A stretch of DNA of 8,318 nucleotides. Origin: an uncultured Anaerolineae bacterium (GTDB taxonomy: Bacteria > Chloroflexota > Anaerolineae > B4-G1 > DUEL01). Below, one piece after another: positions 1 through 7,246 of the stretch. Each line of letters opens with the position of its first letter. Position 1 is the first letter of the stretch. The notes below the pieces were generated by a model that worked only from the letters and a program-made list of their open reading frames with translations, was not told the DNA's origin and searched no databases. Made by a program: the position numbers and the translations under genes. The stretch is taken from the NCBI GenBank assembly GCA_937942115.1, contig CALDFY010000358.1:1-8318 (forward strand), in the 5' to 3' direction.

Positions 1-33
1 GAGATTGCTTAAAAAGTCGAGGCAAGGCAATAA

Positions 34-121
34 ACCACCAAGACACAAAGGCACAAAGTGTCTAAAGGGTGAAAAAAGCGAGAAATTTTTCCGTTTCTTG
101 GTGTCTTTGTGCCTTCGTGGT
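34..121. repeat. Imperfect inverted repeat, ACAAAGGCAC type
   Basis: Bases 34-58 match the reverse complement of 97-121 at 21 of 25 positions, with an AT-rich spacer (about 59-96) between. The arms carry repeated ACAAAG/GCACAAAG words (left) and CTTTGTGCCTT (right). I recall similar simple-word repeats as dispersed non-coding sequence in several bacterial genomes, but could not search. No coding role is apparent; it could form a hairpin in RNA. Confidence 0.6.
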
Positions 122-139
122 GACTTTCTAAGCACCTTC

Positions 140-161
140 CCGCTTGCGGGAGAGGGGAGGG
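140..161. repeat. 22-base G-rich repeat core, copy 1 of 3
   Basis: Bases 140-161 contain CCGCTTGCGG followed by GAGAGGGGAGGG. The identical 22 bases occur again at 8120-8141 and 8209-8230 inside the foldback near phoB. The CCGC-TT-GCGG part is itself a short palindrome. Three identical copies in 8 kb, two of them in a larger structured element, suggest a dispersed repeat family in this genome. This copy stands alone without the rest of the foldback. Confidence 0.7.
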
Positions 162-204
162 AAAATCGGGCGAAGCGGGCTGGCGGCCGGTCTTGCGGCC
201 ACAA

Positions 205-512
205 GTTTCTGGGTAGTACCCCACGCGCAAGGCGCGTTCTCGCCCATCAGAAACCGCCGCGTCATTACGAGGACTCCATACGCAGGGGCGCATTCTGGCG
301 AGTCAGAAACTGCAACGGCTTGCGGAGCGCAGGCCGCCAGGCCTGTCAGTGCAGGCGAACAGCCTGCGCTACGCCCTGTATGTTTCTGGGTAGCGCGCGG
401 AGCGCCCGAAGGGCCACGCCGAGGCTCGCCCGAGGCGCAATCTCCTCACTGACTGGAGGAGATTGCTTCACCACCTTCGGCGGTTCGCAATGACGGGTAA
501 GTTTCTGGGTAG
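205..512. repeat. Mosaic of short repeats with GTTTCTGGGTAG motif
   Basis: The 12-mer GTTTCTGGGTAG occurs at 205-216, 382-393 and 501-512. Its inverted half CAGAAAC occurs at 248-254 and 304-310, so 205-254 can fold with GTTTCTG/CAGAAAC at the base and ACGCGC/GCGCGT (223-228 with 232-237) inside. The reading frames open across this stretch are rich in Arg, Ala and Pro, resemble no family I know, and coincide with the repeats. I regard the whole stretch as non-coding, repeat-derived DNA. Confidence 0.65.
437..466. repeat. Hairpin, perfect 11-bp stem
   Basis: GCAATCTCCTC (437-447) pairs perfectly with GAGGAGATTGC (456-466) around an 8-base loop. The right arm continues into CTTCACCACCTTCGGCGG and then GCAATGACGGG (about 487-497). 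The order GGAGATTGCTTC ... CGCAATGACG resembles a dispersed repeat I recall from many unrelated bacterial genomes. That identity is memory-based and unverified; the stem itself is read directly. There is no T-tract, so it is not an obvious terminator. Confidence 0.6.
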
Positions 513-671
513 CGCAGCGAAGCAACCAGAGCGCCCAGGGGAGGCCGATTTCCCAATCGGCGCCCAGGGCGGCGGGAGGGGGGCAACCCAACCCGACGTT
601 AAGTTGATGCCTATGGGGTGGGGGGCAAATCCTTTCCCACTCGCCATTGCGGCGGGCCGGGAAATGGCTTT
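513..671. other. Non-coding stretch upstream of the Pho box
   Basis: No credible gene is present. The stretch contains a small hairpin, GCCGATT (544-550) with AATCGGC (555-561) around TCCC, and the direct repeat GCGCCCAGGG at 530-539 and 560-569. Reading frames across it have no ribosome binding site and no recognisable protein. Nothing else stands out before the TTAACC repeats that begin at 672. Confidence 0.5.
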
Positions 672-712
672 CTTAACCTGTTGTTAACCTGCTCTTCTTC
701 TGCGCTTAACCA
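672..712 (+). promoter_or_regulatory. Putative Pho box: four 8-bp units at 11-bp steps
   Basis: CTTAACCT (672-679), GTTAACCT (683-690), the degenerate CTTCTTCT (694-701) and CTTAACCA (705-712) start exactly 11 bases apart, one DNA helical turn. PhoB-family regulators are known to bind head-to-tail direct repeats with 11-bp spacing. The units fit the 8-bp PyTTAAPyPy(T/A) consensus with 3-bp spacers that I recall for the cyanobacterial regulator SphR, and are close to the TT(A/T)ACA units of Bacillus PhoP. The last unit ends 8 bases before the putative -10, where an activator would replace a poor -35. The response regulator encoded at 7247-7948 is the natural ligand. Binding is inferred; the repeat pattern is directly visible. 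Confidence 0.75.
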
Positions 713-720
713 CAGGGGGT

Positions 721-726
721 TATTAT
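721..726 (+). promoter_or_regulatory. Putative -10 element of the pstS promoter
   Basis: TATTAT lies 35 bases before the pstS start codon and 8 bases after the last Pho-box unit. No good -35 hexamer sits 16-18 bases upstream; that position is occupied by the Pho box. This is the layout expected of a promoter that needs an activator. The exact hexamer is uncertain because TATTATAG can be read in two registers. Confidence 0.5.
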
Positions 727-761
727 AGCATCGGAATCCTGAAAGAAAAAAGGAGGTAAAA

Positions 762-1841
<1,080 letters not shown>

Positions 1842-1859
1842 CCGTCGGAGTAGAGCCGG

Positions 1860-1887
1860 TGGCGGCGGCCCTTCCGGGCCGCCGCCA
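1860..1887 (+). terminator. Strong pstS-pstC intercistronic hairpin
   Basis: GGCGGCGGCCC (1861-1871) pairs perfectly with GGGCCGCCGCC (1876-1886) around TTCC; T1860-A1887 extends the stem to 12 bp. It starts 18 bases after the pstS stop. No T-tract follows, so it is not a canonical intrinsic terminator. In many pst operons a hairpin here lets pstS mRNA accumulate above the downstream transporter mRNA by partial termination or protection from 3' decay. That role is an inference. Confidence 0.6.
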
Positions 1888-1980
1888 TTGTGCTCCTACA
1901 ACGCAGAGCAGTTCTGAAGTTTTCATACGAATAAGATGCCACCAATGGCAACTTTTTGCAACCAAATGGAGCCGAAGGCT

Positions 1981-2895
1981 ATGTCGGGCATCTCTACCCC
2001 CTTATCCCTCACCCGCCGCCGCCGGACAGAGGAGCGGGCGGTGCGGGCCGTCCTGTTCTTTTTTGCCCTGGTCTCTGTCCTGACCACCCTGGGAATTATC
2101 TACGTTCTTCTCCAGGAGACGGCCCTCTTCTTTCGGGAGGTCTCCTTTGCCCAATTCTTCCTGGACACCCGCTGGACGCCGCTCTTTCTCTCCAAGCGGT
2201 TCGGCATCTGGCCCCTGGTCAACGGGACGGTGCTGGTGGCCGCCAACGCCATGCTGGTCGCGTTGCCGTTGGGACTCCTGGCCGCGATCTACATGAGCGA
2301 GTGCGCCAGCGAGCGGGTGCGCCGGGTCCTCAAGCCCTTCCTGGAGATTCTGGCCGGCATCCCCACCGTCGTCTACGGCTACTTTGCGCTGACCTTCATC
2401 ACGCCCATCCTGCGCTCCATCTTCCCGCAGACCCAGATCTTCAACGCGGCCAGCGCAGCGATCGCGATGGGCTTTATGATTTTGCCGACGGTCGCTTCCC
2501 TCTCCGAGGACGCCCTCTACGCCGTCCCGCGCTCGGTGCGGGAAGCGGCCTACGCGCTGGGGGCCACCCGCTGGGAGGTGGCGACGCAGATTGTCGTCCC
2601 GGCGGCCCTCTCGGGCATCGCCGCCGCCTTTATCCTCGCCGTCTCCCGGGCCATCGGCGAGACGATGATCGTCGCCATCGCCGCCGGTCAGCAACCCAAA
2701 CTGACCCTTAACCCCCTGGAGTCCATAGAGACGATGACCGCCTACATCGTCCAGGTCAGCCTGGGCGATACGCCCCACCAGAGTCTGGCCTACAAGACCA
2801 TCTTCGCCGTCGGCATGATGCTCTTCCTGATGACCCTGGGGATGAACGTCGCCAGTTACCTGCTCACCCGGCGCTTCCGGGAGGTGTATGAATGA
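1981..2895 (+). CDS. pstC: PstC phosphate ABC transporter permease
   Basis: One of the two membrane subunits forming the phosphate channel with PstA. About six hydrophobic segments are visible. An Arg-rich cytoplasmic N-terminus (RRRR) precedes the first. The ABC permease coupling loop with E188-A-A and G194, followed by a conserved AIGET stretch, is the usual PstC signature. From ATG 1981 the protein has 304 residues, normal for the family. In-frame ATGs at 1936, 1945 and 1966 would add 15, 12 or 5 residues, but only 1981 has a plausible ribosome site (GGAG at 1968-1971, 9 bases upstream), so it is preferred with modest certainty. The stop overlaps the pstA start as ATGA at 2892-2895, implying translational coupling. 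Confidence 0.94.
   Translation: MSGISTPLSLTRRRRTEERAVRAVLFFFALVSVLTTLGIIYVLLQETALFFREVSFAQFFLDTRWTPLFLSKRFGIWPLVNGTVLVAANAMLVALPLGLLAAIYMSECASERVRRVLKPFLEILAGIPTVVYGYFALTFITPILRSIFPQTQIFNAASAAIAMGFMILPTVASLSEDALYAVPRSVREAAYALGATRWEVATQIVVPAALSGIAAAFILAVSRAIGETMIVAIAAGQQPKLTLNPLESIETMTAYIVQVSLGDTPHQSLAYKTIFAVGMMLFLMTLGMNVASYLLTRRFREVYE
2879..2885 (+). promoter_or_regulatory. pstA ribosome binding site inside pstC
   Basis: GGGAGGT lies within the last codons of pstC, 6 bases before the pstA ATG at 2892. It decides that start over the later in-frame ATG at 2919, which lacks such a site, and supports coupled translation of the two channel subunits. Confidence 0.7.
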
Positions 2896-3794
2896 CCGCA
2901 AACCACCTGCTACGGACCATGACGGAATACGGAGTACTTTTTCAGCCGAATCTGGACCGCCGCAAGGCTCTCGGCCGGGTCTGGGAGGGGGTGGCGCTCC
3001 TGGCGATTCTCCTGGGTATCGCGGTCCTGCTGACCCTGCTGGTACGGGTCTTCCTGGACGGCCTGCCCTATCTGCGCCCGCAACTCTTCACCGAGTTCCC
3101 GTCCCGCTTTCCGGATAAGGCCGGCCTGCGCTCCGCGCTCCAGGGCTCTATCTGGCTGATGGTGCTGACGGCGCTCCTCTCCTTCCCGCTGGGCGTTGGG
3201 GCGGGGATTTATCTGGAGGAATTTGCGCCGAAGAATGCCCTGACCCGGTTCATTGAGATTAACGTGGCCAATCTGGCGGGGGTGCCGTCCATCATCTACG
3301 GCCTGCTGGGGCTGGGGCTCTTTGTGCGCGGCCTGGGACTGGGCCGCAGCCTCCTGGCCGGGGTCCTGACGATGACGCTGGTCATTCTGCCCGTCATCAT
3401 CGTCTCCACGCGCGAGGCGCTGCGGGCGGTGCCGGCCTCCATCCGTGAGGCAGCTCTGGCCCTGGGGGCCAGCCGCTGGGAGATGGTCCGGGATCACGTC
3501 CTGGTCTACGGCATAGGCGGGATTCTCACCGGGATGATTCTGGCCCTCTCCCGGGCCATCGGCGAGACCGCGCCCCTCATCACTATCGGCGCGCTCACCT
3601 ACATCGCTTTTGACCTGCGCGGCCCGCTGGACATCTTCACCGTCCTGCCCATCCAGATTTTCAACTGGGTCTCTATGCCGCAGGCGGCGTTCCAGCGCCT
3701 GGCGGCCGCCGGCATCATCGTCCTGTTAGTCGTCCTGCTCTCCATGAATGCACTGGCCATCTGGCTGCGCAACCGCCTCCAGCAGCGCTGGTAG
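2892..3794 (+). CDS. pstA: PstA phosphate ABC transporter permease
   Basis: Second membrane subunit of the phosphate channel, pairing with PstC and contacting PstB. It has 300 residues, the usual size, with about six membrane segments. The first is around residues 34-53. The coupling loop begins at E186-A-A with ALGASRW, followed by LSRAIGETAPL, typical for PstA. The start is set by the ATGA overlap with pstC and the GGGAGGT site. An odd point: codons covering 2922-2937 (ACGGAATACGGAGTAC, residues about 11-16) closely resemble the repeat in the pstA-pstB gap. The first 10-15 residues therefore lie on repeat-like DNA and may not be conserved. Confidence 0.94.
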   Translation: MTANHLLRTMTEYGVLFQPNLDRRKALGRVWEGVALLAILLGIAVLLTLLVRVFLDGLPYLRPQLFTEFPSRFPDKAGLRSALQGSIWLMVLTALLSFPLGVGAGIYLEEFAPKNALTRFIEINVANLAGVPSIIYGLLGLGLFVRGLGLGRSLLAGVLTMTLVILPVIIVSTREALRAVPASIREAALALGASRWEMVRDHVLVYGIGGILTGMILALSRAIGETAPLITIGALTYIAFDLRGPLDIFTVLPIQIFNWVSMPQAAFQRLAAAGIIVLLVVLLSMNALAIWLRNRLQQRW

Positions 3795-3855
3795 CGTGTT
3801 GCGTACGCATACCACGTTTCACCCATCACGGAATACGAAATACGGAATACAGACT
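3795..3855. repeat. Repeat-filled pstA-pstB gap
   Basis: This 61-base gap holds the palindrome TGCGTACGCA (3800-3809) flanked by CGTG/CACG, then ACGGAATAC (3828-3836), GAAATACGGAATAC (3837-3850) as tandem 9-mer-like units. I recall similar runs of GAATACGAAATACG words as dispersed sequence in Chloroflexota intergenic regions; this is unverified. No strong ribosome binding site precedes pstB; the best candidate is a weak CGGA at 3843-3846. Confidence 0.5.
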
Positions 3856-4638
3856 ATGGAACCAACTGCCCTGGACATCCGCAACCTGCGAGTGTATTAC
3901 GGCGATTTTCTGGCGATCAAAGACGTGAACCTTTCCATCCCTCGCCACCAGATTACCGCTATCATCGGGCCGTCGGGGGTGGGGAAGAGCACTCTGCTGC
4001 GGGCCCTGAACCGGATGAACGAACTGGTTCCCGGCTGCCGGACGGAAGGGGAAATTCTCTTTGACGGGATGAACATCTACGACCCGCGCGTGGACCCCGT
4101 GGAGGTCCGGCGGCGCATCGGGATGGTCTTCCAGAAGCCCAACCCGTTCCCCAAGTCCATCTACGAAAATATCGCCTGGGGGTTGCGCATCAACGGCTTC
4201 CGGGGGAACCGCGCGCAGATGGACGAGGTGGTGGAGCAGGCCCTGCGCGCGGCCGCGCTCTGGGATGAGGTCAAGGACAAACTCCACCAGAGCGGCCTCT
4301 CCCTCTCCGGCGGCCAGCAGCAGCGGCTCTGCCTGGCCCGGGTGATCGCCCTGCAGCCGGAGGTTATCCTGCTGGACGAGCCGGCTTCCGCGCTGGACCC
4401 CATCGCTACCCTCAAGATAGAGGAACTGATGCGGGAACTGAAGAAGGACTACACTATCGTCATCGTCACCCACAACATGCAGCAGGCGGCCCGCGTCTCC
4501 GACTACACGGCGATGATGATGCTCACCGGGGAAGGGGAGCGGTCGGGCACGGTCATAGAGTTTGACCGGACCAAGATCATCTTCACCAACCCCCGGGATA
4601 AGCGCACCGAGGACTATGTCACGGGGCGGTTTGGATAG
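3856..4638 (+). CDS. pstB: PstB phosphate ABC transporter ATPase
   Basis: Cytoplasmic ATPase that drives phosphate import through PstC/PstA (ATP + H2O + Pi outside to ADP + Pi + Pi inside). The 260-residue length is typical. All ATPase motifs are intact: Walker A GPSGVGKST (38-46), Q-loop Gln93 in FQKPNPFP, ABC signature LSGGQQQR (150-157), Walker B LLDEP (172-176, Glu175 catalytic) and switch His206 in VTHNM. ATG 3856 is chosen because PstB homology begins at once (LDIRNLRVYYG); the frame is open 36 codons upstream but that part is repeat DNA and overlaps pstA. The ribosome site is weak, so expression may depend on the strong pst message. The C-terminus TEDYVTGRFG is the usual PstB ending. 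Confidence 0.96.
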   Translation: MEPTALDIRNLRVYYGDFLAIKDVNLSIPRHQITAIIGPSGVGKSTLLRALNRMNELVPGCRTEGEILFDGMNIYDPRVDPVEVRRRIGMVFQKPNPFPKSIYENIAWGLRINGFRGNRAQMDEVVEQALRAAALWDEVKDKLHQSGLSLSGGQQQRLCLARVIALQPEVILLDEPASALDPIATLKIEELMRELKKDYTIVIVTHNMQQAARVSDYTAMMMLTGEGERSGTVIEFDRTKIIFTNPRDKRTEDYVTGRFG

Positions 4639-4693
4639 AGGATGCGGATGAACGCGGATTGCTCTGAAAATCCGTGGTTTCTTGCAGCGTGAT
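4639..4693. repeat. Repeat-like pstB-phoU gap
   Basis: The gap contains GCGGATGAACGCGGATT, and CGGATT (4655-4660) can pair with AATCCG (4669-4674). Words of the kind AACGCGGATT ... AATCCGTGGTTTC are, as I recall, a widespread dispersed repeat in bacterial genomes; I could not check. There is no T-tract after the stem, so read-through from pstB into phoU is expected. Confidence 0.45.
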
Positions 4694-4705
4694 AGAGGGG
4701 ATAGC

Positions 4706-5425
4706 ATGACCCGGAAGACCTTGGACCAGCAACTGCGGGAGCTCAAAGATAAACTGCTGATTCTGGGAAACCAGGTGGAGCACGCGCTGGTGGAATCGGC
4801 AGAGGCGTTCTGGAAGCGGGACCTGGAGGCCGCCCGGCGGGTCATCCAGGCCGACCAGGAGATTAACGACCGGCGCTTCGCACTGGAGGCGCTGACCATC
4901 GGCCTGATCGCCACCCAGCAGCCGGTGGCAAGCGACCTGCGATTCCTGGCGGCGGTGCTGGAGATCACCGGCGAACTGGAGCGCATCGGCGACTACGCCA
5001 AAGGCATCGCTCTCATCAATCTGCGGGTAGGGGACCGGCTGGACCCGCCTGTTCCGGAGGAACTGGTCTGGATGGCCCACAAGGCGGCGGATATGCTCCA
5101 TCGGGCGCTGGAGGCGTTCCTGCGCGGGGATGCAGAGGCCGCCCGGGCCATCCCCAAAAATGACGATGAAGTGGATGCCCTTTATCTGCGCATCTACTGG
5201 GACCTGATGGGCAGGGTGATTCAGGACCCGTCCGCAATAGAGCGGGTGAACTGGCTTTTGTGGGCCTCCCACAACCTGGAGCGGGCCGCCGACCGGGTCA
5301 CCAACATCTGCGAGCGGACGGTGTACGCAGTGACCGGAGAGATGGCCGAGATGGACATCTCCTGGGATGAACTGGAGATGAACGGGGAGCGGGAAGAGAT
5401 GCTGCGCGGCCGCAGTCCGTTTTAA
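4706..5425 (+). CDS. phoU: PhoU phosphate signalling regulator
   Basis: Cytoplasmic negative regulator that links the Pst transporter to the PhoR kinase and keeps the Pho response off when phosphate is plentiful. The 239-residue all-helical protein shows the two-repeat PhoU pattern. Each repeat carries the metal-cluster type motif E-R-x-x-D: ERIGD (92-96) and ERAAD (192-196), the second followed by RVTNICE. ATG 4706 is preferred because AGAGGGG at 4694-4700 lies 5 bases upstream. A TTG at 4682 would add eight residues with no ribosome site and lie in repeat sequence. It is the last gene of the operon and ends 12 bases before a strong terminator palindrome. The C-terminal tail beyond about 215 is acidic and probably less conserved. 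Confidence 0.94.
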   Translation: MTRKTLDQQLRELKDKLLILGNQVEHALVESAEAFWKRDLEAARRVIQADQEINDRRFALEALTIGLIATQQPVASDLRFLAAVLEITGELERIGDYAKGIALINLRVGDRLDPPVPEELVWMAHKAADMLHRALEAFLRGDAEAARAIPKNDDEVDALYLRIYWDLMGRVIQDPSAIERVNWLLWASHNLERAADRVTNICERTVYAVTGEMAEMDISWDELEMNGEREEMLRGRSPF

Positions 5426-5437
5426 AGGGGGGGTGAC

Positions 5438-5472
5438 CGTGCCGGGCACGTCCGGACGTGCCCGGCACGTTT
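5438..5472. terminator. Perfect 32-base palindrome, likely bidirectional terminator
   Basis: Bases 5438-5453 are the exact reverse complement of 5454-5469, giving 16-bp arms with no spacer, followed on the plus strand by TTT. It lies between the convergent phoU (stop 5425) and phoR (stop 5478), the expected place for a shared terminator. The short T-tract makes plus-strand termination more convincing; on the minus strand the sequence after the stem is C-rich, so termination there may be weaker or factor-assisted. Confidence 0.75.
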
Positions 5473-5477
5473 GATCC

Positions 5478-7238
5478 CTACTCCTCCCACACCGGCAGCG
5501 CCACGGAGAACGTACTGCCCTGCCCCGGCACGCTCTCGGCCCAGATGCGCCCGCCATGGGCCAGGACGATGTGTTTGGCGATCGCCAGGCCCAGCCCCGC
5601 ACCGCCCGACCGGCTCCCCCGGGCCTTGTAGAACCGCTCAAAGACCCGGGGCAGGTCCTCCGCAGCGATCCCGACCCCCGTATCCCGGACCGAGATGACG
5701 ACCTCCTCTCCCCTCCGTTCGGCCTGCACCGTTACTTCGCCGGAGGGGGTGAACTGGATGGCGTTGTGGACCAGGTTGGCGACCACCCGCCGCATCCCGT
5801 CCACGTCCGCCAGAATCGGGGGAAGGTCGGGGGCCAGAGAGACCGTCAGCCTCAGCCCGGCCCGCTCGGCCAGCGGGCGCAGTTCCTCCACCGGCGGCCC
5901 GACCACCTCCGCCACCGTCACCTGCGCCATCTGCATCGGCATCCGCCCCGACTCTATCCGCGCCAGGTCCAGCAATTCCCCCACGATCCGGTCCAGACGG
6001 TCTAACTCCCCCTCCATCCGCTCCAGAAACCGACGGGCGGCCTGGGGGTCCTCCAGCGCTCCTTCCCGCAGGGTCTCCACCAGCGCCTTCAGCGTCGCCA
6101 GGGGCGTCCGCAGTTCGTGGGAGACGTTGGCAACGAAGTCCCGCCGCACCGTCTCCAACTCCCGCACGCGCGTCAGGTCCTGCAGGAGCACCAGCGCGGC
6201 CCCCTCTTCCCCCTCCAGCGGCGAGACAACGGCCTGGAACACGGTGGGCCGGCGCGGCGTCAGGTCTATCAGTCCGACCCCTTCCTCCCTCCGTTCCCGG
6301 CACGCCTCCCATAGCGCCACCAGGCGGTGGTCCCAGACCACCTGAACGAAGGAACGGCCCCGTGCTTCTTCCGGCGCGACGCCCAGCAGTCGGGCGGCAG
6401 CGGCGTTGATGAGGCCCACTCGCCCTTCCCCATCGGTGATGAGGACACCGTCGGTCATCCGCTCCAGGAGCCCCGAAAGGCGCGTCTGCTCCTCCCGCAG
6501 GGCCAGAATCGTCTCCCGGAGCCGGTCCGCCATCTGGTTATACTCATGGGCCAGGTCACCCAGTTCGTCTTCGGTCCGGGGGAGGACGCGGGCCCCTAAG
6601 TCGCCCGCCGTCAGCCGCCTCAGCGCGTCGGAGAGGTCGCGGATGGCCTTCACGGTCGGCGCCATCCGGAGGAAGGCCACGACGCCGATCAGCCCCACGA
6701 AGAGAAGGGTGACCAGCCCGACGGTCCGCTGGAGGCGGGCCACGTTGGCCTGAACCTCCCGGAGGGGCAGGGCTACCCGGGCGATGCCCACGACGCGGCC
6801 GTCGGCCTCTACCGGCACCGCCACGTATATCATTTCGTAGCCAACAGTGTGACCGAGGCGGATGCTGGTCCCCCGACCCGCTGCCAGGGCCTGCCGGACC
6901 TCCGGACGGTCTATCTGGTTCTCCATCTGCGTTCGGTCCTCATGGGACTCCCCCCAGACGGTGCCGTCGGGCCCGATGAGGGTGACCCGGGCCTCCAGCA
7001 TGGCCGCGTAGCGGTGAGCCTCCTCGTCCAGGAAGCCCTCGGGTTGCCCGGAAGCCATGGCAGGGGCCAGCGCGTCCCCGATGAGGCGGGCTTCTGCGGC
7101 CAACTGCTCTTCCAGATGGGCCAGGTAGGTGCGGCGGACGGTGGCGGAGAGGATCAGGACGAGGGCAATCATCACCCCCAGGACCACCAGTTCTATCAGC
7201 GCCAGCAATCGCCAGCGGAGACTGCGAAAGAAGGTCAT
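5478..7238 (-). CDS. phoR: PhoR phosphate sensor histidine kinase
   Basis: Membrane sensor kinase that phosphorylates PhoB under phosphate limitation, under control of PhoU and the Pst complex. The 586 residues run: membrane segment 11-33; extracytoplasmic sensor about 35-170, PAS/Cache-like (contains DGTVWGES and YVAVPV); second membrane segment 172-191; HAMP 192-244; PAS about 253-360; HisKA with phospho-acceptor His374 in SHELRTP; ATPase domain with N-box Asn488/Asn492, G1 box DTGVGI (519-524), FERFYKA and a GGAGLGLAI G2 box. The sensor plus PAS layout is that of Gram-positive-type PhoR. ATG 7238 is chosen because GGTGAG (7252-7247) lies 8 bases upstream; GTG 7250 (four more residues, overlapping the phoB stop as GTGA) is the alternative. 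Cotranscribed with phoB. Confidence 0.93.
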   Translation of the reverse strand: MTFFRSLRWRLLALIELVVLGVMIALVLILSATVRRTYLAHLEEQLAAEARLIGDALAPAMASGQPEGFLDEEAHRYAAMLEARVTLIGPDGTVWGESHEDRTQMENQIDRPEVRQALAAGRGTSIRLGHTVGYEMIYVAVPVEADGRVVGIARVALPLREVQANVARLQRTVGLVTLLFVGLIGVVAFLRMAPTVKAIRDLSDALRRLTAGDLGARVLPRTEDELGDLAHEYNQMADRLRETILALREEQTRLSGLLERMTDGVLITDGEGRVGLINAAAARLLGVAPEEARGRSFVQVVWDHRLVALWEACRERREEGVGLIDLTPRRPTVFQAVVSPLEGEEGAALVLLQDLTRVRELETVRRDFVANVSHELRTPLATLKALVETLREGALEDPQAARRFLERMEGELDRLDRIVGELLDLARIESGRMPMQMAQVTVAEVVGPPVEELRPLAERAGLRLTVSLAPDLPPILADVDGMRRVVANLVHNAIQFTPSGEVTVQAERRGEEVVISVRDTGVGIAAEDLPRVFERFYKARGSRSGGAGLGLAIAKHIVLAHGGRIWAESVPGQGSTFSVALPVWEE

Positions 7239-7246
7239 TTGATTTC

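Noticed and set aside
5..493. 162-codon open frame on the plus strand
   Set aside because: It spans the inverted repeat, the G-rich 22-mer and the GTTTCTGGGTAG mosaic, is Arg/Gly/Ala-rich, and has no ribosome site or family resemblance.
1..671. CRISPR array or tRNA gene
   Set aside because: Repeat spacing is irregular, repeats are 12-22 bases and partly inverted, and no cloverleaf or TTCRA-type T-arm was found.
1937..1955. Small terminator (TGCCA/TGGCA stem plus CTTTTT) before pstC
   Set aside because: A 5-bp stem is too weak, and it would cut pstC from its operon; reported only as part of the AT-richer island.
3748..3855. Upstream extension of pstB
   Set aside because: It overlaps the end of pstA in another frame and then runs through repeat words; PstB homology begins at 3856.
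4682..4705. TTG start of phoU eight codons upstream
   Set aside because: No ribosome site precedes it, while AGAGGGG is well placed for ATG 4706.
5556..6599. Open frames on the plus strand opposite phoR
   Set aside because: They are antisense shadows of a GC-rich gene with intact kinase motifs on the minus strand; their translations show no known fold.
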